From Crossaster papposus (taxonomy: Eukaryota; Echinodermata; Asteroidea; Velatida; Solasteridae), in assembly GCA_037893245.1 (NCBI GenBank), contig JBAIAA010000751.1, forward strand, positions 806,001 through 870,000: DNA of 64,000 bases. Reading direction: 5' to 3'. Within the stretch, counting starts at the first letter, position 1. Each line of letters starts with the position of its first letter. Below the pieces are notes generated by a model that was given only the letters and a program-made list of their open reading frames with translations, was not told where the DNA came from and searched no databases. A program made the translations under genes and the position numbers. Below, piece by piece: positions 12,371 to 22,800 of this stretch.

Positions 12371-13815
12371 GCAGGGGGGGGGGGGGGGGGGGCGGAAGGG
12401 GTGTTGCGCAATCATTTGCAATCGCAGTTTGGGTACACTCCATTAAAAAAAAAGGTAATGACCATTAAACATAAATAAATAATCCATGTATACTGTTAAC
12501 ATTTTCTCTTTAACAGCACTGAAAACATAATAGTTTATATTGAAAGAGTATTTTCAATTGTTGAGGTGCTTAGTTTTAAATAAAATGCGTACAAATATTA
12601 CCGACAATTTCCCGTTGGTTTATTGCAGCAGCTAACGTGTATGAATGGGTCCAGGTGGGAATTTCGTTACAAAACGTCTCCCCTAAAATGGCTACAAATA
12701 TCGACATAATGTGAAAACAATTATCGTTCATCCTCTGATTTTTTTCCACTAACGTAATAATTAGGAATAGATCTTTCATTCCTGAAAGTTAAATAAAAAT
12801 CCCTCGGTACATCCTCTGGATATTTGACCTTTTTTTGAGAATTTATTTTTGAAAATGGTTTCTGCCAATTCTCAATCGCGAAAGTTTACGCCATGCCTGT
12901 ACTATACGAATCTGGCTTTGCGGACGTAGCATGAATCACTGAATTCGGGAGAGCTATGCACGGAGCAAATTTGTACGTGTTTCAATGGTGCGCTTCGAGG
13001 TAGCGATCTATACGTGTTTACTGTATGAGATGTTCGACTCGTGAGCGTGGAAGAATGAATGAGATACATTTCAACGTTGGTGGCGCACTTTTTTGGGACC
13101 CCTTCCGCCCCCCCCCCCCCCCCCTGTTTTAGACCGTAAATTACCGTTGTACGCAAGACTAGCCAATCAGCACATGCGAGTGTTCGTGAGGTCAGCAGTG
13201 CTTGCGTTCCATCCAATGAACTATTGGGACTGTACCGTAGCTTATTGTTATTCATAATAAGGTCTTGCATACGATCTACATGATTATTATAATCATTAGT
13301 ATACACCACCCCCCCCCCCCCCCCCCCCGGTCGCATGACTGACACGCCAGATATGTACATGTACAATAGCGGGAATTGTAATGGTATTTTCAACATGCAG
13401 GTTGTCGGGATCAAACCATTTAAATGCAGGGAACACGAACGACTGCTCGTTGCTCACGCAGTGTCAGTGTGGTGGACATTGTACCGTAAAATGGGAAACC
13501 ATAGTCAATATTTTCAGACAATTTACAATATATTTCTGCATATTAAACAATAATGTTATATTTTCCGTGTTGTGTTTTACAATAGAGTTGGGTTTGAGCC
13601 AACAAACATTTTTGACCGTAAACAAAATCCGTTTGCACACCAAAAAACTACAAATAAAAATCGAATTGATTGCTCAAACACCCCAGAATTTTCTGAGAAG
13701 CTACAATTGACGATTGCCCTTTTTAAACACAATGAGTTGAATAGGTTTCCGGAAGCGTATTGTACGTTTCATAATCATTTAAAGAAATTCAGGGTTAGGG
13801 CAACTTTGCATATGA
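12371..13815. other. Intergenic, homopolymer-rich
   Basis: I see no gene here. The notable content is three long G or C runs, at about 12,375-12,392, 13,112-13,124 and 13,310-13,328. A frame of 170 codons on the minus strand runs through the C/G tracts and has no recognisable domain. Confidence 0.5.
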
Positions 13816-13990
13816 AGCACGATATGTGGCAAAGAAACCCCCCCCCCCCTCTTTTGTGTTGACCATTGTGTTCCCGGAATCTCAGGAATTCCTTTTAGGT
13901 TTCAAGGGGGGTGGGTTAGGTTACAATAGCGTTGAGTGCGTATAAAGTATAGGGATAAAAGGGGGGTACCCCTCTGCCACATATCGTGCT
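13816..13990 (-). mobile_element. MITE with AGCACGATATGTGGC ends, copy 1
   Basis: AGCACGATATGTGGCA at the left pairs with GCCACATATCGTGCT at the right. Inside are a C run, GGAATTCCTTTTAGG and GGGGGGTACCCC. Copies occur at 18,179-18,360 and 33,565-33,743 in the opposite orientation. Flanks TATGA and GGGTATA are shared between copies, so the true ends may lie slightly outside. Confidence 0.75.
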
Positions 13991-14775
13991 GGGTATACAA
14001 CTTTGGTCAGATCGTTTGGGGAAACAAATTTCAAAAAAAATCACATAAAATCCAGTTTGATGTTGTTTTTCAACTCTTATTTACATAAATAATAAAAACC
14101 AAATACATAAATACAAGTAAAATTATCAACAAAAGATTGTTTTTTGCATGTAGTGGCCAAAGTTACCCAGCATGTACCGTAAAATGGGAAACCATAGTCA
14201 TTGTGTTCCCGGAATCTCAGGAATTCCTTTTAGGTTTCAAGGGGGGTGGGTTAGGTTACAATAGCGTTGAGTGCGTATAAAGTATAGGGATAAAAGGGGG
14301 GTACCCCTCTGCCACATATCGTGCTGGGTATACAACTTTGGTCAGATCGTTTGGGGAAACAAATTTCAAAAAAAATCACATAAAATCCAGTTTGATGTTG
14401 TTTTTCAACTCTTATTTACATAAATAATAAAAACCAAATACAAAAATACAAGTAAAATTATCAACAAAAGATTGTTTTTTGCATGTAGTGGCCAAAGTTA
14501 CCCAGCATTGTACCGTAAAATGGGAAACCATAGTCAATATGGTTTAATATGGTACCCCTCTGCCACATATCGTGCTGGGTATACAACTTTGGTCAGATCG
14601 TTTGGGGAAAAAAATTTCTAAAAAAATCACATAAAATCCAGTTTGATGTTGTTTTTCAACTCTTATTTACATAAATAATAAAAACCAAATACAAAAATAC
14701 AAGTAAAATTATCAACAAAAGATTGTTTTTTGCATGTAGTGGCCAAAGTTACCCAGCATGTACCGTAAAATGGGG
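13867..14775. repeat. 335-bp tandem repeat carrying part of the MITE
   Basis: GTGTTCCCGGAATCTCAGG and all that follows recur at a 335-bp offset, with a third copy starting internally at about 14,550. Each unit contains the right half of the AGCACG element, a ~200-bp AT-rich tail and TACCGTAAAATGGG. No coding potential was seen. Confidence 0.85.
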
Positions 14776-15190
14776 GTGGGTCACGGTCACGGTCACGGTG
14801 CACGTTTATTGGTTCTGATGTGAGAGTTAATATACCCCTTTTCTATCTCTGGGGTGGAAATATAATACACCAGTTAAGGCATCCGCGTTTTGGTATGTCT
14901 GACGGTAATAAAAAAAAGTTTTTGCGTGGACGGCACTAATAATCATTAGGGACAAACATCCCCACTGGAAGCTGGTTTATATACTCTATACTTGGTGTAA
15001 GTAATTACCAGGCCTATGTGTTTCCTGCATTTAAAGTGGTTTGATCCTCACAATTACAACCCGCATGTTGAAAATACCCCATTGAAATTCCCGCCATGTA
15101 CAGTACATGACTGTATACGTATCCCATTGAACCTTAGTTTTAACAATAGAAGCGGGCCGGGCGTCATTGTAAGCGCCATTGTACACATCT
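14776..15190. other. Intergenic stretch
   Basis: It begins with a short GGTCAC tandem run and otherwise shows no gene or repeat that I can name. Confidence 0.4.
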
Positions 15191-15436
15191 GGGGCCAATT
15201 TCATAAAACGTGTAAGCACCAACATTTTGCTTAGCATGAAAATTCATCTTGGAAAAAAACGGGTTACAAGGCAAACCAAAATGTTTGTTGATGTTTAGTG
15301 TTTGTGATTGGTATTCAGCTGGTTTTTGCTTTGAATGAAAAGCACATGAGTTCTGGCTGATAACTTGTTTTTATTGAGCAAGACTTGTTTGTGCTAAGCA
15401 AATTGTTGTGCTTGCATGTTTTATGAAATTGGCCCC
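15191..15436. mobile_element. MITE with GGGGCCAATTTCA ends, copy 1
   Basis: GGGGCCAATTTCATAAAAC at the left pairs with TTTTATGAAATTGGCCCC at the right. Internal GCTTAGCATGAA and TGCTAAGCAAATTG segments are subterminal inverted repeats. Related copies lie at 32,247-32,489 and 41,598-41,841, each ~245 bp. Ends of this kind are, to my knowledge, frequent in echinoderm DNA. Confidence 0.8.
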
Positions 15437-15479
15437 TGGCGTGTCAGTCACCAGCGGGAGGAGGGCGTGTATATACCAA

Positions 15480-15799
15480 TAATTAGAATAATCATGTATA
15501 TCGTATGCCAGCATTCCGTCTATACGTCTGTTCTTGATCTTCAAAATCAGCATCTTCCAATAGACACTGTTTAGTTGTTGGCTCGTAGCAGAACTTGTAG
15601 CGTTCTGCTGTGCGCAGCCCGCGGCGCATCGCTGCTTGGAGCCCCGTACAGACGAGGCGAAAACACGGTGCCGAGTAGTCGCGCCTTGACTAAGCAACTC
15701 GAACTCGACAGAACGATTTAATGCCGGCTCGGCCGAAGTCATTCCGGCTACGAGAATTGCACAACTGACTACCACAACAGTGAGGAATAGACTCCCCAT
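15480..15799 (-). pseudogene. Broken copy of PAN-domain exon 1
   Basis: The first 73 codons (MGSLFLTVVVVSCAILVAG onward) match exon 1 of the gene at 28,528 almost exactly, including the signal peptide. A 4-nt deletion relative to that exon, in the codons after RCAAGCAQQNA, shifts the frame. The 3' end with the splice donor is replaced by unrelated sequence. It lies downstream of the FAMeT exons on the same strand, so it cannot be their first exon. The upstream flank is duplicated too. Confidence 0.85.
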
Positions 15800-15892
15800 G
15801 CTTTGCGTCTTAAGTACTTTCTTGTGTTTTGCTATTAACTAATTGTCCCGAAAAACAGTCCTACAGTCCTTGAACCGTCACCATCTTTGAGT

Positions 15893-16867
15893 CTTAACAT
15901 CAGGCAGACGTCGCTTGACCCCAGGTACAACATATCAAAAAAGGGTGGCGATCGGACATTCCATTGTCCAGTTATGGTCACTTGCGATTCTCCATAGACC
16001 GTGTACTTAACCCTAACCCTAACCCTAACCCTTCCCCTAGGGTTAGGGTTAGGACCTAAAACGTCATAACAGGAGAACCAAAAGTCCTACAGAGTTGATC
16101 TTTGGCCACAGTGCGTCTACCTGGGGCTGCCACATTCTATTAGAGTCCGAACTTGATTGGTCACTGCAGTGGTCAGTAATGGCCGAAATGACGCTGTGGG
16201 GGCGGAAGGTGTATAACTCCGCCCCTAAATGGGTGACGGTCTGGACTTAACATCAGACAGACGTCGCTTGACCCCAGGTACAACATATCAAAAAAGGGTG
16301 GCGATCGGACATTCCATTGTCCATTTATGGTCATTTGCGATTCTCCATAGACCGTGTACTTAATCTTAACCCTAACCCTAACCCTTCCCCTAGGGTTAGG
16401 GTTAGGACCTAAAACGTCATAACAGGAGAACCAAAAGTCCTACAGAGTTGATCTTTGGCCACAGTGCGTCTACCTGGGGCTGCCACATTCTATTAGAGTC
16501 CGAACTTGATTGGTCACTGCAGTGGTCAGTAATGGCCGAAATGACGCTGTGGGGGCGGAAGGTGTATAACTCCGCCCCTAAAAGGGGGACGGTCTGGACT
16601 TAACATCAGGCAGACGTCGCTTGACCCCAGGTACAACATATCAAAAAGGGGTGGCGATCGGACATTCCATTGTCCAGTTATGGTCACTTGCGATTCTCCA
16701 TAGACCGTGTACTTAACCCTAACCCTAACCCTAACCCTTCCCCTAGGGTTAGGGTTAGGACCTAAAACGTCATAACAGGAGAACCAAAAGTCCTACAGAG
16801 TTGATCTTTGGCCACAGTGCGTCTACCTGGGGCTGCCACATTCTATTAGAGTCCGAACTTGATTGGT
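15893..16867. repeat. 353-bp tandem triplication with telomeric palindrome
   Basis: CTTAACATCAG recurs at 15,893, 16,246 and 16,599; the third unit is truncated at 16,867. Each unit contains three to four CCTAAC repeats, CCTTCCCC, then TAGGGTTAGGGTTAGG, that is, telomere-type repeats facing each other. The whole block is inserted in the upstream flank of the PAN pseudogene; the equivalent sequence at about 28,613-28,678 lacks it. Confidence 0.9.
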
Positions 16868-17530
16868 CTTCCGTTTTCCCTGTTATTGGTTACACCCTCT
16901 CACGTGATCAGTCACTTCTCCTTATAATAAGCAATTTGCGAGTTAAATTTAAATAACATCTGGTACACTGACTTGTTTAAGATGCAAATGCTTGGTGTGT
17001 TTTATCTTCTCCAGACTAAATGCACTGTTGCTATATCACGTTGCTATACGTGTAGTTGTCGTAATCGTGATTTATGACTAGTAATGGTAAAAGCTTCTTT
17101 TCACCGTCGCGTTTACATGTATACTTTTTTTAATAATTAAAACGAAATGAAATTACGGCAGACCTTGAGTCCTTTCATTAGTCTTGTAAATACAAAGTGT
17201 ACTTATATTTTTATTAAGTGAATGACAGCAATTACAACAACGCGTGTATAGACAACAAAATTAGAATTAAAAATTAATCAGGAAGTCACTTTGCAAAAAA
17301 ATATTTGTAGAGACAAAGTCATAGCAGACACTGATAGAAACTGAATTTGCATTTACAATTATTTTATTTACAGACACAAAAAAAACAATAACGATAGCAA
17401 AGATTAAATTATTTGCAATTATGTTTACGATTCACATTTTTGGGGGGTGTATTTAATTTGTTTTGTATGCGTTTCATTTTCGTATGTTTTTGTATATATT
17501 TTTTATTTGTTACAAATTTATTTTATTTGC
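16868..17530. repeat. Duplicated upstream flank of PAN exon
   Basis: This matches 28,678-29,360 and, in part, 30,838-31,350, with small differences. It is AT-rich with no recognisable gene. It represents the upstream region of the duplicated first exon. Confidence 0.85.
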
Positions 17531-18116
17531 GTTTCCTATATTTTTCATTTGTTGTTGTTTGAAAAGTATGTACTTATACATCTACTTATGTTTGGTTCAA
17601 TACCCGGGTGATCAGTCAAGAAACTTATCGTCTGGTCGTTACATCTTACAAATGAAAAGAAACCAACCGCGCGCCAGTTTGTATACGACCCTATTTACAA
17701 CATAAACATCAACCTACATTAATAATATCCATAACCTTACTTTTCTGATTTGTTTCACAGCTCGTGAAACAAATCTCGTGATAACCAAGGGCGCCCTCAA
17801 AAAACCCATTTTCGGAGTATTGATGATTGATGAACTGCATGGACGGACGGCGCGCCCGGAACAAAATACTCGGTCTTGGAGCAAGACTTGGAGCAAGTAT
17901 TGTTCCAAAAGCCAGCGCTTTAGAGCTGGATTCAAACATTTCGTGAAGGGGTGGTTTGGAAATGAGCAAAGACATTTTCCACCAATTTTGTATTGAAATC
18001 GAAGTTTATTTAATTTAACTGTATTTAGATTTAGATAATTTATAAATATTGAAACCAAGCACAACCTGTGGGTAAGGTGGTATACAGCAAACATTGAATG
18101 CTTTATCGATCTCGTG
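17531..18116. other. Intergenic stretch
   Basis: No gene recognised. A frame of ~126 codons on the minus strand and an overlapping one on the plus strand show no motif I can assign. Confidence 0.4.
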
Positions 18117-18460
18117 ATCTAGTAAAACTAGCCTCCCTCTGTGATCCCTGGAGCATTCCAATTCCCTCGTCTATACCCAGCACAATATGTGGCAGAGGGG
18201 TACCCCCCTCTTATCCCTATACTTTATATGCACTCAACACTATTGTATACCTAACCCATCCCCCCTTGAAACCTACTAAAAAGGAATTCCTGAGAATCCG
18301 GGAACACAATGGTCAACACAAAAGAGGGGGGGGGGGGGTTTCTCTGCCACATATCGTGCTTCATAATTATCTTCGCATTTGGAAAACAGAATGCTCCATT
18401 GATCACCGTCACCTCAGGAGGCAAGGCTAGTTTTACTACACCACTCGAAGCGGTCAATAT
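18117..18460. mobile_element. Inverted-repeat element carrying a nested MITE
   Basis: AGTAAAACTAGCCTCC near 18,120 pairs with GGCTAGTTTTACTACACC near 18,425. Related sequence forms the 49,030-49,215 palindrome. The AGCACG MITE lies inside it, so this is a nested insertion. Confidence 0.7.
18179..18360 (+). mobile_element. MITE with AGCACGATATGTGGC ends, copy 2
   Basis: AGCACAATATGTGGCAGAG pairs with CTCTGCCACATATCGTGCT. It contains a run of 13 G and the GGAATTCC segment of copy 1 in reverse. It is inserted in the TAGTAAAACTAGCC element. Confidence 0.8.
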
Positions 18461-18916
18461 TTGTATAATATCTGTGGTGGAAGATCATGGCGTGCGTACG
18501 TTAGAGGGCGCCCACATCGGCGGCCTACGCGCGCTGCAAACCGCGACTAGGTCGTCTTACAAACAAGACTATGTCGTCAGTTGGAGTCGGGTCAAGTATT
18601 TTAAGGAATAGTGAGAAATCCTGCCCAGGATTGGATCAGAGTTTACAAGGTAAAGCCGATCATTTTGCTCGCCTGTTCAAAAACTAAAAATGGAGCGGGT
18701 AACTATTACGAAATGCATCTTTTTAGACTATACTGAGAGTATGTTAAACACTAAAAAATACAAATATAGAAGGTTAATTGACCTCTTTTGCTACATGAAG
18801 TGGTGAAACGAAACAGCGATTAAATAGAATGTACAGTGTAATTTGCATTGTTTTAATAGTAGATATCCTAATGTTTTATTCCTACACGATTCAGTGATTT
18901 ATAGTAGAATATTTAT
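18461..18916. other. Intergenic stretch
   Basis: No gene is supported. A GTTAGAGGGCGCCC motif at about 18,502 resembles the CTCF-like core of the array but is isolated. Confidence 0.35.
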
Positions 18917-19195
18917 CAGGTGCGGATTCAGGGGAGGGGTCCTGGGTGTCCGGACCCCACATTATTTCTTTATTTTGTTTTAATGTATTGTTATATCAGA
19001 GCAAAATAGCAGCGTGGTGCTTCCTGTACAATATTTCCAATAGATCTAAACGATCAAAATATATAAGAAAAATAGGCTCATAATGTGCCAGAATGCACCT
19101 CCGAGCTTCTACTGTAAATAAAATTCGTGGGGAGAGCCCCAGACCCCCCGCCATGGCTAGGACCCCACATTCATAAATTCCTGCATCCGCCCCTG
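18917..19195. mobile_element. MITE with CAGGTGCGGATTCAGG ends
   Basis: CAGGTGCGGATTCAGG at the left pairs with CCTGCATCCGCCCCTG at the right. TTTAT on both sides is a likely 5-bp target duplication. The element is 279 bp and non-coding; CCGGACCCCACATT and AGGACCCCACATTC repeat inside the ends. Confidence 0.75.
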
Positions 19196-19616
19196 TTTAT
19201 CAGTCGGTGCCTGTGTTCGAAGCAACCCAAGTTATCATAATCTAAAGAATGGTGCTTGACAGCTCATTCCGAGAAAATAGTATTCTAAGATTTCGATTTT
19301 GAACCAACTACGAATAGTAGTTGGAAATGTTCAAATATTCGTCTCTGAGACGCAATTTTGGACTCCTATTCAAAGCAGACAATAATTATTCGTCTCGTAC
19401 GTGTGTTCGCAGCAAATGCCTTTTTGGCGTTCCATACGAGAGTGGTTCCGTTTGTTTTCACACGGGGTTTACTTGATCTCGTGCATAAAACAAACAGACC
19501 CAAACCGACGACGGAGGAGTTCTCGCTTGGTTGCGCTAGATGGAACGATTGCTTTGTTTCTATTTAGGTGGTGGTGTTAATTTTGTTATTATTATTTTTT
19601 TTTTTTGGGGGGGGTC
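19196..19616. repeat. Dispersed repeat fragment upstream of gene end
   Basis: The segment around 19,240-19,320 (ATTCCGAGAAAATAGTATTCTAAGATTT) resembles 40,170-40,210 and, inverted, 44,320-44,350. The rest shows nothing recognisable beyond T and G runs at 19,590-19,615. Confidence 0.5.
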
Positions 19617-19891
19617 TTAAAAACACCCGTTATAGATAATCCAGTGATTACCATAAACCCAACCACCTAAACCGATGAATCTTGGCGGGTCGGTCGGCGG
19701 AGAGGGGTCGGTCCACTCCAGGTAGGCCGCCTTCTCATGTTTGCCTAAGGCAAAGTAACCGTGGTCGTATCGCAGCCAGAACCGTCGCATCTCAACTCCG
19801 CTGACGACACCGCCGGCTTCAGCTGGTATGCTGATCAGGTCGAAGGAGTCCCACTTTCTGCGGATGATTGTTTGGTTGTTGCTGCTCTTCC
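19617..19891 (-). CDS. PAN plus FAMeT gene exon 3 (FAMeT C-half, stop)
   Basis: 275 nt after a GTTTTAG acceptor, ending in TAA. RFWLRYDHG..ALGKHE..LEWTDP..FIGLGGWVYGNHW is the typical domain end. No clear AATAAA follows on the minus strand. Confidence 0.9.
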
Positions 19892-22800
19892 CTAAAACTG
19901 ATGACACCAACCAAATAATCAATTCATTTTCAGTGGTGTAGCACTAATTTCAGACTACATGTATATACAATAATAGACTAATGGTTGTAATATTGCGCAT
20001 GCTAATAGTTAATCCTTCGCGTCAGGATTATTTTGAAATTGGCCGGGCCCAGGCGGTTTCAGGTCGACATCGTGGGTAGAACACCCTGATTGTTCCGGCT
20101 GCGCTTGCTGCGAGCCAGTCACTGACGGATACTTCTGGCCTTGCTCGCGACTTGTTTATCCTTCATCCGTTTTGAAATTTTGAAAGAACTTTGCGTTTAG
20201 ACACGAACTGAGTTGCCAACCATTAGAAAATGTTCAAGTCGTTAGCCATACGTACCCACTTCGTAGTTGATACCTGCGTGTGTGCCGTTTACAGATAAGC
20301 TCACGATTGCGTCTGCGGAACTTTGGACGTCAAAATCCAAGAAGAATGTACCATCAAAAGCGGGAAAGGGGAAAGTATGGTTGAATTGTGTCCCACTTGT
20401 AAACGTGTTTGATGTGCACACTGGGGGAAAAAATAGTACAAACAAAACATGTAATCATGTGTTCAATAAGTTCGTACAGAAAGCAATGCATTTTTACACG
20501 GCATCATTTTTTAATGTACGTATAGTATTCCAGCGATTTTGCGTTTCTTATTTCAGGGAGTTTAGTTTCGTTCGACAATAGAGACATTCGGTTTCATTTG
20601 GCATTTCAATGCAGTGTTTGAGTGCATGTATTGTAATTTGGATAAACTCTACTTGGAGACAAAAACATTGATGATTCGGGGCTAGGGTGGCATCAGTGGC
20701 TTGTGCGTAGAGCGCTCGCCTCTCACCAATGTTGCCCGGGTTCGATTCCCTGCCCGGACGGTTATGTAAGTAGAGTTGTGCGTTGGTTCTCTCCTGTGCC
20801 CCGAGGGTTTTTCTCCGGGTCTTTCGGTTTTCCTCCCTCTGGAAAAATCTAACACTTTCGATCTCAGGCTGTGCTCTTTGAGGCGCCAAGTGTACAATTA
20901 TTATTTTGCGCTATTATTTACATATATTAAATTTTGCCCGTGCAATTTTATATATAATTTTATATATCTATAAAACGATTCAACTTCGGAAAGTGCTCTA
21001 CTTTACAGGGAGCGGTACAAAATCAATTACAAACTAGTATAGGTTTTAGTTTACCATATTTTATTCCGACACTCGTCAGGGAATATTGATTGCAATTCCC
21101 TGACGAGTGGAGGTATCCACGAAACAGATTTGTCGGAATAAAATATGGTGAACTAAAACCTATCATAGTTTGCGATTGATTTTATATATACATGTATATA
21201 TATTATTGTTGGACAACTTTCATTATATACATATACTTTTACATATCATTATGATTATACTTATATAAATAATATCGACGGAAATGTTTTATTTGTAAAT
21301 AAAGAATTTTGCACCAACAACAATTATATATATATAATTGCATGTGCAAAAGTATGTTACATATAAAATTTGTCAGTCGTTATTATGTATAAAGTATAAA
21401 GATACGTTAATTATATGTACATGCATATAATGAAAGTTGTCCATCAATAATATATATATAATTGCAAGTGCAAAATGTATTATTTACATATAATCTTTGC
21501 CCGTCGACATTATTTATATATAATTATAATATCCATTGAATTATATATATATATATATTGAAAGCTGGCAACAATTATATATATAATTGTGTGGTGCAAA
21601 ATCTATTTGTAAACAAATGAAAATAATTGTTAAATAATGTATTATACATTATATAATGAAATGTTTGTAAATAATAGCGTTAAATATTAATGTTACACTT
21701 GGCGCCTCATATTGCTCCGTAGTCATAATGAGTCGATGTGGCCGGCTGCCAGAGGCGCCTTCACGTGCCAGCAATTCGACTACGTTGTAGCTGCGTACTT
21801 CGCAGTGATGATCAGTCTCCCTAATTATCAATTGTCTATAATTTATGGGCAAAAATACTCTCACTATGAACAGCGAACGAATATTCTGTTTAAGCCAACG
21901 GCTGACGAGTAAATGGCCATCAGGAAATTAAAGTCATTTGGCACGTCACGGTCTTTTAATTTGTTCACCTTTGCAAAACCAAAAGACAAAAAAACCTACA
22001 AACAAACACACAACATGGGACTATTATATCACGATAGATAGCGCTGTATTATCGGGACCAAACTCTGCCAGATATCGAATTGTTGTACAACCAAATTATT
22101 AAGAAATATCTTTTTTATTTGAAAGTAAATGATTGTAGGCACCCAGCAAAATTATTGCGCTAGATATTCTATAATTGTTCAAAAAATTTAATTTTATAAA
22201 AAGAAGTTCGCAAACGCCGTCCGGCAATATCACGACAAAAAAGAACAGCACTGCCCGACGCCACGCCACTGTGGCCACTCCTTTTTTTCAAAGATCTTGG
22301 GAATTTGGGATTTTGTATCAACATTTCACGAAATCTTGGGATTTTTCCGTTTGTATACATTTTTGGCATTTTTGTTAACCATTCTTTTCTATTTAAAGGG
22401 ATCGTACACGTTTGGTAATTGGAACCCATTGTTTGTTTCAATCCTATATAGTTATAGATATATACCATAAAACTAACCTGTACAAATTTCAATTCAAAAG
22501 GTGGTAGCGATTTTGAGGTATTGCCGAAAATCTGGAGCGGTTATGTCCACGCAGGAAAAATAATCTGCATTGGAATACACAGTCTGAGAAACGTCACTGC
22601 AGTAACGCTTCTCAGATTCAGATTTTTGGGGATAAAAAGTGATATCTTTTTCCATAACCGCAGCACTTCGAAGTGAAAAGTTTCTAAAAATGCATTATGC
22701 TATCCAAAGCTGCTGTACTTCTTACCAGGTAAGTTTTTATTGCCAATAATTTTTGGAGTAATTACCAAACGTATACGATCCCTTTAAGGCACTTTTGTAA

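Noticed and set aside
12902-13414. 170-codon minus-strand frame
   Set aside because: Runs through C/G homopolymers; no domain, no splice or promoter support.
16009-16055. True telomere or chromosome end
   Set aside because: Only a few repeat units facing each other, internal to a 353-bp unit with ordinary DNA on both sides.
20690-20765. tRNA gene
   Set aside because: A and B boxes are present but the cloverleaf does not close, and a SINE central domain follows.
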